Shown here: one piece after another, positions 8,780 to 18,450 of the stretch
Layout: the number at the start of each line of letters is the position of its first letter
Position numbering within the stretch: position 1 is the first letter of the stretch
NCBI GenBank assembly: GCA_028866435.1
Contig: JAGWIC010000002.1
Span: 28,623-92,622 of the forward strand
DNA length: 64,000 nt
Reading direction: 5' to 3'
Source of the DNA: Lysobacteraceae bacterium
GTDB lineage: Bacteria > Pseudomonadota > Gammaproteobacteria > Xanthomonadales > Rhodanobacteraceae
Notes under the pieces: generated by a model
The model's input: the letters and a program-made list of their open reading frames with translations, nothing else
What the model was told of the DNA's origin: nothing
Databases searched by the model: none
Translations under genes and position numbers: made by a program

Positions 8780-8874
8780 GTGGCGATCCAGCCAGGGACG
8801 AAATGACGCAGCGTGATGCTCCCACTGCTCCACCTTCTCGAGCGTAACCGGCCGCCCCGCCAGGGTATCGGCTG

Positions 8875-10716
8875 ATGGGACTTTCGCTCACTCCCGAAAT
8901 GATCCTGGTGCTGGGCCTGGTCGGCTTCACCATGCTGATGCTGGTGCTGGAGTGGATCCGCGCCGACATGGTGGCGCTGCTGGTGGTGGTGGCCATCGGG
9001 CTGACCGGGCTGATTCCCTCCGACCGCGTGTTCAACGGCTTTGCCGGCAACGCGGTCATCGCGATCATCGCGATCATGATCATGGGCGAGGGACTCGACC
9101 GCGCCGGCGTGCTCAGCCTCACCGCCCGCTTCGTGATGCGCATGGCCAGCGGCGTCGAGTCGCGGCTGGGTCTGGTGATCAACATGGTCGCCAGCCTGTT
9201 CAGCGCGGTGATCCCCAGCCAGGCGCTGGCCGCGCTGATGATCCCGGTCAGCAGCCGCCTGTCCGCCCGCACCGGCGTGCCGCTGTCGCGGCTGCTGCTG
9301 CCGATGGCGTTCTGCATCCTCACCGCCACCAACACCACCCTGATCGCCAACTCGCCGCTGATCGTGCTGAACGACCTCATCGCCAGCGCCAACGTCAACC
9401 TGCCGCCCGGCGCGCACACGATTCCCAAGTTCGGCCTGTTCAGCGTCACCCCGATCGGCCTGGCGCTGGCGGTGGTGGGCGTGGCCTATTTCTATTTCTT
9501 CGGCCGCAAGCTGCTGCCCGGCCACGAGGACGAGCGCCTCAAGGTCACGCCCGGGCGCACCGAGAGCTACTTCGCCGAGACCTACGGCATCGGCGGCGAC
9601 ACCGCCGAGCTCACCGTCACCGCGGAGAGCCCGCTGGTCGGCATGAGCATCGGCGAGGCCGAATCGCTGCACGATGCGCCGCTGATCCTGGCGATCAAGA
9701 GTGGCAACGACTCGCGCATGGCGCCGCCGGCCGATCATGTGATCTGGGTCGGCTCGGTGCTGGGCGTGCTTGGCCCGCACGAGCAGTTGAACCAGTTCGC
9801 CAACAATCAGTTGTGCCGGCTGTCCACCCGCATGCGCCAGCTGGGCGAGCTGTTCAATCCGAGCCGGGCTGGCATTTCCGAGGTGGTGATACCGCCCAGC
9901 TCGCGCTTCATCAAGCAGACCCTGGGCGAGCTGCGCCTGCGCAAGCGCTTCGGCATTTCGGTGCTGGCGGTGACCCGTGGCGATCACGTGTATCGCGACG
10001 ACGTGCGCGCGGTCAGCCTGCGCGCGGGCGACACCGTGGTGCTGCACAGCAACTGGCGCGACCTGGCGCTGGCTGCCGAGGACAAGGACCTGGTCGTCGT
10101 CACCGATATCCCGAAGGAGGAACAGCGCCCCGGCAAGATCTGGCAGGCGGTGGGCTTCTTCGTCCTGGCCAAATGCCTGGCGCTGTTCACCAACCTCGAT
10201 CTTTCGGTGGCGATGATGACCGGTGCGATCGGCATGCTGCTGTCCGGCGTGCTGAATATGGACGAGGCCTACAAGGCGATCAACTGGAAGACGATCTTCG
10301 TCACCGCCTGCCTGATTCCGCTGGGCTGGTCGATGGATGCGACCGGCACCGCCGCCTGGGTGGCGCAGGAAGTGCTGGCGCACCTCGGCGGCGCCTCGCC
10401 GTGGGTGCTGCAACTGTGTCTGGCCGTGCTGACCCTGCTGTTTTCGCAGGTGATGTCCAATGTCGGCGCCACCGTGATGATGGTGCCCATCGCGATCAGC
10501 GTGGCCGTCGCCACCGGCGGCAATCCTTCGGCGTATGCGCTGATCGTGGCGGTGTCGTCGTCCAACACCTTCCTGCTCAGCTCCGGCCACCCCGCATTGA
10601 TGATGGTGACCGGCCCCGGCGGCTATCGCAGCAAGGATTTCCTCCGCGTCGGCACGCCGCTCACCCTGGTGATGCTGGTGGTCACCCTGGTCGCGATCAA
10701 CCTGCTGTTCCGTTGA
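8875..10716 (+). CDS. SLC13-type anion permease with two cytoplasmic RCK_C domains
   Basis: The protein has 613 residues. Hydrophobic helices fill residues 8-190 and 420-613. Between them are two TrkA-C/RCK_C-like modules (about 238-310, ELTVTAESPLVGMSIGEAES; and 335-405, EVVIPPSSRFIKQTLGEL). The permease halves contain the repeated motifs TATNTTLIANSP and SSNTFLLSSGHPA, the Ser-Asn-Thr substrate and sodium sites of the DASS/ArsB superfamily. Members move sulfate, dicarboxylates or similar anions across the inner membrane; the exact substrate cannot be read. The initiator ATG lies directly before GLSLTPEM, without a strong ribosome-binding site. Confidence 0.9.
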   Translation: MGLSLTPEMILVLGLVGFTMLMLVLEWIRADMVALLVVVAIGLTGLIPSDRVFNGFAGNAVIAIIAIMIMGEGLDRAGVLSLTARFVMRMASGVESRLGLVINMVASLFSAVIPSQALAALMIPVSSRLSARTGVPLSRLLLPMAFCILTATNTTLIANSPLIVLNDLIASANVNLPPGAHTIPKFGLFSVTPIGLALAVVGVAYFYFFGRKLLPGHEDERLKVTPGRTESYFAETYGIGGDTAELTVTAESPLVGMSIGEAESLHDAPLILAIKSGNDSRMAPPADHVIWVGSVLGVLGPHEQLNQFANNQLCRLSTRMRQLGELFNPSRAGISEVVIPPSSRFIKQTLGELRLRKRFGISVLAVTRGDHVYRDDVRAVSLRAGDTVVLHSNWRDLALAAEDKDLVVVTDIPKEEQRPGKIWQAVGFFVLAKCLALFTNLDLSVAMMTGAIGMLLSGVLNMDEAYKAINWKTIFVTACLIPLGWSMDATGTAAWVAQEVLAHLGGASPWVLQLCLAVLTLLFSQVMSNVGATVMMVPIAISVAVATGGNPSAYALIVAVSSSNTFLLSSGHPALMMVTGPGGYRSKDFLRVGTPLTLVMLVVTLVAINLLFR

Positions 10717-10805
10717 CCGCCACCAGCAGGTCGCCCGGCCCGGCCTTCAAGCAGCCGTGCCGGCATCCGCGACCTGCCCGCCGCCGAGGCCCGGGAGCGG
10801 CCGGC

Positions 10806-11171
10806 TCAGGCGTCCGCCGCCAGGCAAACCATGCCGTCACGAATCTGCAGCGCCACTTCCCGCAGGTGCTCCCCCCGGCACGGCCCGCCGATGCACAGGC
10901 CATCGAGCTGGTTGAAGGTGGCGCCGTGGACCGCGCAGATCAGGTTGTCGTTCGTCAGCAGGAATTGGCCCGGCGCATAATCCAGCCGCCGACCGGCGTG
11001 CGGACAGATATTGAGGTACGCGCGCAGCTGCCCCGCTCGCCGCAGCAGGATCAGGCTTTCCGGCCCGTCGGCCAGCACCACGTCGACGGCGCAGGCACTA
11101 CCCTCGGCGACCGACTCGACCCGGCACAGCGCTTGTCCGGCGCGGGGCGGGACGGGAGAAAATGTATCCAT
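10806..11171 (-). CDS. Rieske [2Fe-2S] ferredoxin-like protein
   Basis: The protein has 121 residues, a stand-alone Rieske domain. The two cluster-binding boxes are C56-P-H58 (CPHAGRRLDY) and C79-A-V-H82 (CAVHGATF), giving the two-Cys two-His ligation. There is no signal peptide or membrane anchor, so it is cytoplasmic. Such small proteins serve as electron carriers, often NirD/ferredoxin-like, but no partner oxygenase or reductase is adjacent. The ATG at 11171 is chosen for its position just before the conserved fold; an upstream ATG at 11249 would add 26 residues that overlap the divergent promoter region. It converges on the SLC13 gene. Confidence 0.88.
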   Translation of the reverse strand: MDTFSPVPPRAGQALCRVESVAEGSACAVDVVLADGPESLILLRRAGQLRAYLNICPHAGRRLDYAPGQFLLTNDNLICAVHGATFNQLDGLCIGGPCRGEHLREVALQIRDGMVCLAADA

Positions 11172-11224
11172 CAGCACTTGCCTCGCGGGCCGGGAAGCCC
11201 CATCGTTACGTCCGTAAGTCGTTG

Positions 11225-11233
11225 ATTTTACCA
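11225..11233 (-). promoter_or_regulatory. Extended -10 promoter for the Rieske gene
   Basis: The minus strand reads TGG-TAAAAT, an extended -10 (TGn plus 5 of 6 core matches). A start near 11218 gives a leader of about 47 nt before the ATG at 11171. No clear -35 is seen, as expected for extended -10 promoters. Confidence 0.45.
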
Positions 11234-11248
11234 TACGGATTTTTAACA

Positions 11249-11521
11249 ATGCATTTTTCCATGCCCACCATGCGCCGCCCGCGCCATCCCCTGGCGCGCT
11301 TCCTGTCGCTGCTGATCGGTATCGCCGTGATGGGTGTGCTGCTGGTGTTCGGACTGGTCGTGGCCGGCGTACTGCTGGTGGGTGGCGGCTTGCTGCTGGT
11401 CCTGCGCCAGTGGAAGCTGTCGCGCGGCGCGACCAGGCCCGCCCGCACCGATCCCCACCAGCCGGCGGTGCTGGAAGGCGAGTTCGTGGTGATTCGCCAG
11501 CATCGTCCGATCACCCATTAG
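11249..11521 (+). CDS. Small membrane protein of unknown function
   Basis: The protein has 90 residues. An N-terminal basic segment (MRRPRHPLARF) precedes a long hydrophobic stretch (about residues 18-50, LLIGIAVMGVLLVFGLVVAG, enough for one long or two short helices) and a soluble tail ending VVIRQHRPITH. Start choice is uncertain: ATGs at 11249, 11261 and 11270 are in frame. It is transcribed divergently from the Rieske gene. I recognise no named family. Confidence 0.6.
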   Translation: MHFSMPTMRRPRHPLARFLSLLIGIAVMGVLLVFGLVVAGVLLVGGGLLLVLRQWKLSRGATRPARTDPHQPAVLEGEFVVIRQHRPITH

Positions 11522-11679
11522 GAAAAGCCGGTTTTCAACCGACGGATATCGGGTCGTCCCGCGCCTATCGCCCATTTGTCGGAACGACAGCGCACCGGAT
11601 CCCGCCGCGTTTGGCCGGGGACCATGCACGAAGGGATGCCGTTGGCTGATAATGGCCGCTTCCCCCACGACCCACCCTC

Positions 11680-12597
11680 ATGCCCGACAACCCCGCCGGC
11701 ACCGCGACGCCCCCGCCGCGCCGCCTCACCGATCCGCGTCTGCTGATTCCACTGGCGCTGCTGGCGCTGTACCTGATCTGGGGCTCGACCTATCTGGGTA
11801 TCCGCTACGCGCTGGAAAGCTACCCGCCGTTCCTGCTCGCCGGCGTGCGCTTTCTGGTGGTCGGGTCGCTGTTCTATGCCTTCCTGCGCTGGCGGGGCGT
11901 GGTGGCGCCCACGGCGCTGCAATGGCGCAATGCGGCTTTCTCCGGCGTCCTGCTGCTCGGCTTCGGCAACGGCCTGGTGTGCTATGCCGAACAGCGGGTG
12001 AACTCGGGCATTGCCGCAGTCGCGGTGGCGAGCATGCCGCTGTTCGCGGCGCTGTTCGCCGGCCTTTACGGCCAGTGGTCGACCCGCCGTGAAACCGTGG
12101 GCTTGGCGATCGGCTTCGCCGGCGTGGTGGTGCTGAACATGGGCAGTGGCCTGTCAGGCTCGCGCCTGGGCGCGGCGGCCCTGCTTGCCGCCGCCATGTG
12201 CTGGGCCTTCGGCTCGGTGTGGAGCAAGCGCCAGGACATGCCCGGCGGCTCGATGAACACCGCCGCGCAGATGCTGTGCGGCAGCGCCGCCCTGCTGCTG
12301 ATGGGCTACGGCAGCGGCGAGCACCTCCCAACCCATCCGGCCCTGCGCGCCACCCTGGCACTGGCCTACCTCGCCGTCTTCGGCTCGTTGATCGCCTTCA
12401 GCGCCTACCTCTATGTACTCAAGCATGCGCGCCCCGCCGTGGCGACCAGCTATGCCTACGTCAACCCGCCGATCGCCGTGCTGGTCGGCGTGCTGCTTGC
12501 CGGCGAGCACGTCGGTCCCTACGACCTGACCGGCATGGCCGTGATCCTGCTCGGCGTGGGCGTGATCACGCTGGCCAGGCAGAAGCGGCCGGCCTAG
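11680..12597 (+). CDS. EamA/DMT-superfamily exporter (YedA-like)
   Basis: The protein has 305 residues and about ten predicted membrane helices arranged as two EamA repeats. The first repeat starts with LYLIWGSTYLGIRYALESYP, the hallmark of this family, and the second ends with AYVNPPIAVLVGVLLAGE followed by a last helix and a basic tail. Relatives export metabolites or amino acids, but the substrate cannot be inferred. It stands alone on the plus strand; a GATAAT sequence at about 11648-11653 may be its -10. Confidence 0.9.
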   Translation: MPDNPAGTATPPPRRLTDPRLLIPLALLALYLIWGSTYLGIRYALESYPPFLLAGVRFLVVGSLFYAFLRWRGVVAPTALQWRNAAFSGVLLLGFGNGLVCYAEQRVNSGIAAVAVASMPLFAALFAGLYGQWSTRRETVGLAIGFAGVVVLNMGSGLSGSRLGAAALLAAAMCWAFGSVWSKRQDMPGGSMNTAAQMLCGSAALLLMGYGSGEHLPTHPALRATLALAYLAVFGSLIAFSAYLYVLKHARPAVATSYAYVNPPIAVLVGVLLAGEHVGPYDLTGMAVILLGVGVITLARQKRPA

Positions 12598-12636
12598 GGC
12601 ACGCCGCCGCCGGCACCGGCAGCCGCCCCGTTTTGC

Positions 12637-12642
12637 TAGTCT
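12637..12642 (+). promoter_or_regulatory. -10 element placed for a leaderless transcript
   Basis: TAGTCT (4 of 6 matches) lies seven bases before the ATG at 12650, so transcription would start at or next to the initiation codon. No Shine-Dalgarno sequence is seen. I did not find a strong -35. Confidence 0.35.
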
Positions 12643-12649
12643 TGACGGC

Positions 12650-13336
12650 ATGACCTATGCCCTCTTGCCCCCTGCGATACCGAGCCTGCCGATCGTCGGC
12701 AGCGACCAGCGTTTCGCGATTCGCCGCGTGTTCTGCATCGGCCGCAACTACGCCGAGCATGCCCGCGAAATGGGGGCGACGGTAGACCGGTCCGCCCCGA
12801 TGTTCTTCTGCAAGCCGGCCGACGCGGTGGTCGGCGATGGCGCCGAGGTGCCCTACCCCTCGGCCACTCACGACCTGCACCATGAGGTGGAAATGGTGGT
12901 GGCACTGGGCGGTGGCGGCCGCGACATCGTCCCCGAACAGGCCCTCAGCCTGGCCTGGGGCTATGGCGTCGGGCTGGACCTGACCCGGCGCGACCTGCAG
13001 GCGCAGGCCAAGGCGAAGGGCCATCCCTGGGACGTGGCCAAGGCGTTCGACCACTCCGCGCCGGTCTCCGCCCTGCTGCCGGCCCAGGTGGCGGTGCCGG
13101 GTGCCGACACCGTGCTGCAACTGCACGTCAACGGCGGGCTGCGCCAGCAGACCACGCTGGGGCAGATGGTGCACGACGTGCCACACATCATCGCGGCGTT
13201 GTCGGGCCTGTTCGAGCTGAAGGCCGGCGACCTGATCTTCACCGGCACGCCTGCCGGCGTTGCCGCGCTCGAGCGGGGCGACCGGTTCCTGGCCGAGCTG
13301 GTCGGCATGGCGCGGCTGGAGGGGCGGATCGTCTAG
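12650..13336 (+). CDS. Fumarylacetoacetate hydrolase (FAH) family protein
   Basis: The protein has 228 residues, the size of the short FAHD1/YcgM-type enzymes. It contains the family start [24 protein letters not shown], the metal-ligand segment [11 protein letters not shown] (two Glu) and [12 protein letters not shown] (Asp), and ends with IFTGTPAGV. Members hydrolyse or decarboxylate acylpyruvates or oxaloacetate with a divalent metal. The specific substrate is not evident from context. The lack of a Shine-Dalgarno sequence together with a nearby -10 suggests leaderless translation. Confidence 0.92.
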   Translation: MTYALLPPAIPSLPIVGSDQRFAIRRVFCIGRNYAEHAREMGATVDRSAPMFFCKPADAVVGDGAEVPYPSATHDLHHEVEMVVALGGGGRDIVPEQALSLAWGYGVGLDLTRRDLQAQAKAKGHPWDVAKAFDHSAPVSALLPAQVAVPGADTVLQLHVNGGLRQQTTLGQMVHDVPHIIAALSGLFELKAGDLIFTGTPAGVAALERGDRFLAELVGMARLEGRIV

Positions 13337-13478
13337 CGGCGCAACGGCTGCCGGGATACCGGCACCGCCGGCCGCCCCCGGGCGTCAAGCCACACGAACG
13401 AATCGACCAGCGCACCTGCAACCGATTTCGCATTACAGTTGGCCTGCCATACGGCTCAACTCAAGGGAGAACACCAAC

Positions 13479-13889
13479 ATGAGCATGCTCAGCGAATTCA
13501 AGGCCTTCGCCATGCGCGGCAGCGTCATCGACCTGGCCGTCGGTGTCGTGATCGGCGGGGCCTTCGGCAAGATCGTCACTTCGCTGGTGAACGACATCAT
13601 CATGCCGCCGATCGGATTGATCACCGGCGGCGCCGATTTCGGCGATTTGAAGTGGGTCCTCAAGGCAGCGGACAACAGCAACCCCGCACACAAGGTTCCG
13701 GCGGTGGCGATCCAGTACGGCACCTTCGTCAACACGGCGATCCAGTTCCTGATCATCGCCTTCGCGATCTTCATGGTGGTCAAGGTGATCAACAAGATGA
13801 GCCGCAAGAAGGAGGAGGCGCCGGCCGCGCCGCCCGCCGATGTCGCCCTGCTGACCGAGATCCGCGATCTGCTCAAGACCAAACAGTAG
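13479..13889 (+). CDS. mscL: Large-conductance mechanosensitive channel MscL
   Basis: The protein has 136 residues, the usual length. The N-terminal helix [20 protein letters not shown] leads into the pore-lining TM1 ([20 protein letters not shown]), a periplasmic loop, TM2 ([20 protein letters not shown]) and the cytoplasmic helical bundle rich in Lys and Glu. It opens when membrane tension rises on hypo-osmotic shock. AGGGAGA lies eight bases before the ATG at 13479, supporting this start over the open frame upstream. It stands alone and is followed by a 12-bp inverted repeat. Confidence 0.97.
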   Translation: MSMLSEFKAFAMRGSVIDLAVGVVIGGAFGKIVTSLVNDIIMPPIGLITGGADFGDLKWVLKAADNSNPAHKVPAVAIQYGTFVNTAIQFLIIAFAIFMVVKVINKMSRKKEEAPAAPPADVALLTEIRDLLKTKQ

Positions 13890-13901
13890 CCGTGGTGGTC
13901 G

Positions 13902-13940
13902 CGCTCCGGTCAGCGCGGCACAGCGCAACTGACCGGAGCG
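13902..13940. terminator. Terminator-like hairpin between mscL and the RND operon
   Basis: CGCTCCGGTCAG (13902-13913) and CTGACCGGAGCG (13929-13940) form a perfect 12-bp stem with a 15-nt loop, 12 bp after the mscL stop. There is no T-tract, so termination efficiency is uncertain. The genes on either side converge, so it could serve both. Confidence 0.6.
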
Positions 13941-14042
13941 TCATCCCGTATCGGCACGACCTGGGGACCGCCGGCACGGCTGCGCGATGTCGCCGCTGGC
14001 CGGGCCATGCCGCACCGTCGGCCTGCGCGATGCACGCGCGGA

Positions 14043-17000
14043 TCACCGCGCCGGCAGCGCCCTGCGCGAACGCCCGAAGCGCTGCTGCAGGCGATCCATG
14101 TAGAGGTAGATCACCGGCGTGAGGTAAAGCGTCAGCACCTGCGACACCAGCAGGCCGCCGACCACCGCCAGCCCCAGCGGCCGCCGTGACGAGGCACCCG
14201 CACCGATTCCCATCGCCACCGGCAAGGTACCGGCAAAGGCCGCCATGGTGGTCATCATGATCGGGCGAAAACGCACGTGGCAGGCTTCGATGATCGCCTG
14301 CGCCGGCGCCATGCCCTCTACCCGCTGTCGTTCCAGTGCGAAGTCGATCAGCATGATCGCGTTCTTCTTCACGATGCCGATCAGCATCACGATACCGACG
14401 AAGGAAAACAGGTCCAGCGGCGCCCGGAACAGCATGAGCGTGAGCAAGGCGCCCACACCCGCCGCCGGCAGCCCGGACAGGATGGTCAGCGGGTGGATGA
14501 AGCTCTCGTACAGGATGCCCAGCACCAGGTAGATCACGAACACCGCCAGCACCAGCAGCAGGCCCATGCCCTGCATGGACTGCTGGAACGCCTGCGCGGT
14601 GCCCTGCACGCTGCCGCTGATCGAGGCCGGCAAGTTCAGCTTTCTCATCGCGCCGTCGATGCTGCCCACCGCCTGGCTCAGGCTGACGCCGGGAGCGAGG
14701 TTGAACGAGATCGTCACCGCCGGCAGCTGGCCCTGGTGATTCACCGTCAGCGGCTGCGCGATGCGCTGGAAACTGGCGACGGTGCTGAGCGGCACCAGCG
14801 CTCCGCTGTTCGAGGTGACGTACAGCTGCGACAGGATCGCCGGATCGTTCTGCAGGGGGTAATCCACCTGCAGGATCACCCAGTACTGCGTGGCGGCGCC
14901 GTAGATGGTGGAAACCTGGCGTTCGCCAAACGCCGTCCCGAGGGCGCTCTGCACCTGGCGCATGGTAAGCCCCAGGGGCGCGAGCCTGTCGCGATTGACC
15001 CGGACCGAGATGGCCGGGCCATTGAGGTCGAGATCGCTGGTCACGTCCTGGAAGCCGGGCAGCCGGGAGAACGCCTGCTGCACCCTGCCCGCCGCGCCAT
15101 ACAGCGCCTGCAGGTCGACCGACTGCAGGGTGTACTGGTACTCCGCCTTGGATTGCCGTCCACCCACCTGGATCGCCGGCGGGTTCTGGATATAGGCGCG
15201 GATACCCGGCACCTTGGCGAACTGCCTGCGCAGCTCCTGCATGATCCCGTCCGGGTCGAGCGGGCGCTCATCGGCAGGCTTCAGCCGCATGAAGATCGAG
15301 CCGTTGTTGGTGGTCGTGCGCGGGCCGCCGCTGCCGACCGAGGAGATGAAGGCGGCGACGTTCGGGTCCTTCGCCACGATCGCCGCCAGTCGCTGCTGGC
15401 GCGCCTTCATCGCGGTGATCGAGATGTCGTCCGGCCCTTCGGTGTTGACGTACAACTGCCCGGTATCGCCGGCCGGGATGAAATCCTTGTTGACCGCCAC
15501 GAACAACAGCGCGGTGGCCAGCAGGCTCGCGAAGAACACCCCCAGCACGCTGCGCGGGTGCGCCAGCGACCACGCCAGCGAACGGTTGTAGCCGTCGCGC
15601 ATGTGGTTGAAGCCGCGGTCGAACCACAGCACCACACGGGACTTCCGCTGCTGGTCGGCATGCCGGATGAAGCGGCTGCACAACATCGGGGTCAGCGTGA
15701 TCGAGACAAAACCCGAGATCAGGATCGCCGTGCTGATGGTCACCGCGAACTCGTGGAACAACCGCCCCACGATGCCGCCCATGAACATCACCGGCAGGAA
15801 CACGGCCACCAGCGACACCGTCATCGAGAAGATCGTGAAGCCGATCTCCGAGGCCCCCTTGAGCGAGGCCTGGTACGGCTCCATGCCGGACTCGACATGG
15901 CGCACGATGTTCTCCAGCATCACGATCGCATCGTCCACCACGAAACCGACCACCAGGGTCAGCGCCAGCAGCGACAGGTTGTCCAGACTGTAGCCAAGCA
16001 CATACATCGCGCCGAACGTGCCGATCACCGACACCGGCAGCGCCAGCGCCGGAATCAGCGTGGCCGACGCGTTGCCCAGGAACAGGTAGATCACCAGGAT
16101 CACCAGCACGCCGGCGAGCAGCAGGGTGTACTGCACGTCGTCCACCGAGGCGCGGATCGACTGGGAGCGGTCGTACAGCACACCGAGCTTGATCGACGGC
16201 GGCAGCGTCGCCTCGAACTGCGGCAACACCGCGCGGATGCGATCGACCGTGGTCACCGTGTTGGAACCGGGCTGGCGCTCGATCGCCAGCACGATCGCGC
16301 GCTTGCCGTTGAACCAGCTGGCGACCTGGTCGTTCTGCACACCGTCGCTGGCGTGCCCCAGGGCGGACAGGCGCACGGGTGCGCCGTTGCGATAGGCCAC
16401 GACCACGTCGTTGTAGGGCGCGGCGCGCTGCAACTGGCCGTTGGAGCTGACCTGCAGCAATTGCCGGCGGCCATTGAGCGAGCCGGTGGCGAGGTTGACA
16501 TTGGCGTCGCTGATCGCCTGCTGCACGGTGTCGATGCCGATGCCGTTGGCCGCCAGCTTGTTCGGGTCGACGCTGATGCGCACCGCGTACTTCTGCGAAC
16601 CGAACACGCCCACCTGGGCCACGCCGTCGATCATCGACAGGCGCTGGGCAAGCTCGGTTTCGGCGTACTCGTCGACGGTCGACAACGGCAGGGTATCCGA
16701 GCGCAGGGTCAGGTAGAGGATCGCCTTGTCCGCCGGGTTCATCTTGCGGAAGGTGGGCGGCGTCGGCATCGTCGTCGGCAACAGCCGCAGCGCCGCCGAG
16801 ATCGCCGACTGCACGTCCTGCGCGGCGGCATCGATGTTGCGATCGAGCTGGAAGGTCAGGGTGATCGAGGTCGACCCCAGCGCGCTGGTGGAGGTCATCG
16901 ACGAGATGCCGGCAATCGTCGACAGCTGGTTTTCCAGCGGCGTGGCCACGGCACTGGCCATGGTCTCCGGCGAGGCGCCGGGCAGGCTGGCGCTGATCGA

Positions 17001-17135
17001 GATGGTGGGGAAATCCACGTTCGGCAGTTCGTTCACCGGAAGCTTCGGGTAGGCGACCACGCCGAACACCAGCAAGGCGACCATCAGCAAGACGGTCATC
17101 ACCGGCCGGCGGATGCACAGGGCGGGCAGGTTCAT
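14043..17135 (-). CDS. RND efflux pump permease (HAE1, MdtB/MdtC/MuxB-like)
   Basis: The protein has 1030 residues with the two-fold RND layout: a helix near the N-terminus ([20 protein letters not shown]), a large periplasmic porter loop, helices 2-6, then the repeat. The proton-relay acidic pair is in [19 protein letters not shown] in TM4, and LVKKN-type [14 protein letters not shown] marks TM10. The HAE1 signature [20 protein letters not shown] is present at the front. It exports hydrophobic drugs or detergents using proton motive force, together with the adaptor encoded 9 bp upstream and an outer-membrane channel that is not encoded here. Homology favours the MdtBC/MuxBC group, but only one permease gene is present. 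Confidence 0.93.
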   Translation of the reverse strand: MNLPALCIRRPVMTVLLMVALLVFGVVAYPKLPVNELPNVDFPTISISASLPGASPETMASAVATPLENQLSTIAGISSMTSTSALGSTSITLTFQLDRNIDAAAQDVQSAISAALRLLPTTMPTPPTFRKMNPADKAILYLTLRSDTLPLSTVDEYAETELAQRLSMIDGVAQVGVFGSQKYAVRISVDPNKLAANGIGIDTVQQAISDANVNLATGSLNGRRQLLQVSSNGQLQRAAPYNDVVVAYRNGAPVRLSALGHASDGVQNDQVASWFNGKRAIVLAIERQPGSNTVTTVDRIRAVLPQFEATLPPSIKLGVLYDRSQSIRASVDDVQYTLLLAGVLVILVIYLFLGNASATLIPALALPVSVIGTFGAMYVLGYSLDNLSLLALTLVVGFVVDDAIVMLENIVRHVESGMEPYQASLKGASEIGFTIFSMTVSLVAVFLPVMFMGGIVGRLFHEFAVTISTAILISGFVSITLTPMLCSRFIRHADQQRKSRVVLWFDRGFNHMRDGYNRSLAWSLAHPRSVLGVFFASLLATALLFVAVNKDFIPAGDTGQLYVNTEGPDDISITAMKARQQRLAAIVAKDPNVAAFISSVGSGGPRTTTNNGSIFMRLKPADERPLDPDGIMQELRRQFAKVPGIRAYIQNPPAIQVGGRQSKAEYQYTLQSVDLQALYGAAGRVQQAFSRLPGFQDVTSDLDLNGPAISVRVNRDRLAPLGLTMRQVQSALGTAFGERQVSTIYGAATQYWVILQVDYPLQNDPAILSQLYVTSNSGALVPLSTVASFQRIAQPLTVNHQGQLPAVTISFNLAPGVSLSQAVGSIDGAMRKLNLPASISGSVQGTAQAFQQSMQGMGLLLVLAVFVIYLVLGILYESFIHPLTILSGLPAAGVGALLTLMLFRAPLDLFSFVGIVMLIGIVKKNAIMLIDFALERQRVEGMAPAQAIIEACHVRFRPIMMTTMAAFAGTLPVAMGIGAGASSRRPLGLAVVGGLLVSQVLTLYLTPVIYLYMDRLQQRFGRSRRALPAR

Positions 17136-17144
17136 GGCCGGCGC

Positions 17145-18266
17145 TCAGCCATGGTCGGCGAGGATGTGCACGTGCGTCCCGTCGACGAGCAGCAGTTGGC
17201 CTTCGGTAACCACCTGCTCGCCACCGCTCAAGCCCTTGCTGATCACCACCCGGCCGCCGCTGCTGACGCCGGCGGTGACCATCCGTTGCCGCACCGTGCC
17301 GGCGGCGTCGACCACGAAGACGAAACTGCCGGTGGGCGAATTCTGCAAGGCGACGACCGGCACCGTCACCACCTGGCGCAGCCGCGCGGTCGGCAGCGTG
17401 ACCTCGACGAACTGGCCTGGCGTCAGTTGACCATCCGCATTCGGATAGACCGCCTTCAGCTGGATCGTGCCGGTGCTGGTATCGACCGTGTTGTTGATGA
17501 AATCCAGGGTGGCGCGCAGTGCCGTGCTGCCGCCCGCCAGCCGGGCGAGTACCGGTAGCGGGCCGCGCGCATACGCGGCCTTCAGCCCGGCCAGCTCGGA
17601 TTCTGGAATCGCGAACGTGATGTAGATCGGACGCACCTGGTTGAGCACCACCAGATTGGTGCTGTTGGCGCTGACCTGGGCGCCGGGGTACGCCAGCGGC
17701 GCACCGGCGATGCTGTCCACCGGCGCCTGGATGTCGGCGTAGCCGAGCTGGGTCCTGGCCAGTTCGACCGCGGCCTGGTCGGATTTGACGGCGGCGGCGT
17801 AGAGGCCGGCATTCGCCCTGGCCGCGTCGTAATCGGACTTCGCCACGTAGCCCTGGCGCAGCAGCGGCGCATAGCGCCGCAGCAGCGCCTGCGCATTGAC
17901 CAACTGTGCCCGATCCTTGGCCAGGCTGCCCAGCGCCTCGTCCAGTTGCGACTGCAACAGGCTGGGGTCGATGCGGATAATGGTCTGCCCCTGCCGCACC
18001 CGGCCGCCGGGCTTGAACGACAACGCCGCCAGCTGGCCACTCACCCGCGATTGCACGGTGACGGTGGAGTAGGCCTGGGCACTGCCGATCACCTTCAGCG
18101 ACAAGTCGAAGTCGCCACGCTGCGCCACCGCCACCTTCACCGGAACCGTCCGCACCGGCGCAAGCGGATGCGTCCTGCGCAGCGGCAGCAAGTGGACGGC
18201 GGCGGCGATGGCTGCCAGCAGCACGGCGAGTACGGCAAATTTTTTCCACGAATGCTGCTGGGGCAT
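17145..18266 (-). CDS. RND efflux periplasmic adaptor (membrane fusion protein)
   Basis: The protein has 373 residues. A TM/signal anchor (FAVLAVLLAAIAAAVHLLP) is followed by the barrel-sandwich hybrid (VTVQSRVSGQLAALSFKPGG), an alpha-helical hairpin (LDEALGSLAKDRAQLVNAQA), the second lipoyl half (GYADIQAPVDSIAG) and beta-barrel and membrane-proximal domains. It bridges the RND permease and an outer-membrane channel. The ATG at 18266 with GGAG six bases upstream is preferred over one 36 bp further up. The permease gene follows after 9 bp. A MarR regulator gene lies just upstream on the same strand. Confidence 0.93.
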   Translation of the reverse strand: MPQQHSWKKFAVLAVLLAAIAAAVHLLPLRRTHPLAPVRTVPVKVAVAQRGDFDLSLKVIGSAQAYSTVTVQSRVSGQLAALSFKPGGRVRQGQTIIRIDPSLLQSQLDEALGSLAKDRAQLVNAQALLRRYAPLLRQGYVAKSDYDAARANAGLYAAAVKSDQAAVELARTQLGYADIQAPVDSIAGAPLAYPGAQVSANSTNLVVLNQVRPIYITFAIPESELAGLKAAYARGPLPVLARLAGGSTALRATLDFINNTVDTSTGTIQLKAVYPNADGQLTPGQFVEVTLPTARLRQVVTVPVVALQNSPTGSFVFVVDAAGTVRQRMVTAGVSSGGRVVISKGLSGGEQVVTEGQLLLVDGTHVHILADHG

Positions 18267-18380
18267 GGTTGCTCCGGTGGGCCGCTGCCGCGGCGGCCGC
18301 ATCGGAAGCCGGCACGACCATGGACTCCAGCCGCGCCACGCGAGGGTCCGGGTGGCCGTGAGGTTAACCGATCAGTTGGC

Positions 18381-18390
18381 TGTCATGACA
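18381..18390. promoter_or_regulatory. Palindrome ahead of the RND operon, possible MarR operator
   Basis: TGTCATGACA is a perfect 10-bp palindrome, flanked by a near-palindrome AACCGATCAGTT (18366-18377). A second ATGACA half is found at about 18437-18442. The cluster sits between the MarR gene and the adaptor gene, 115 bp before the adaptor ATG. Function as an operator is inferred from position only. Confidence 0.35.
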
Positions 18391-18450
18391 TATGTTGCGC
18401 CCTCGGGCGGCCGGACCCCAGCCGTACCGATGGCACATGACAATGCCGGC

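Noticed and set aside
14277..17558. A 1093-codon plus-strand open frame opposite the RND permease
   Set aside because: Antisense shadow of the RND gene with a His/Arg/Gln-rich, domain-free product.
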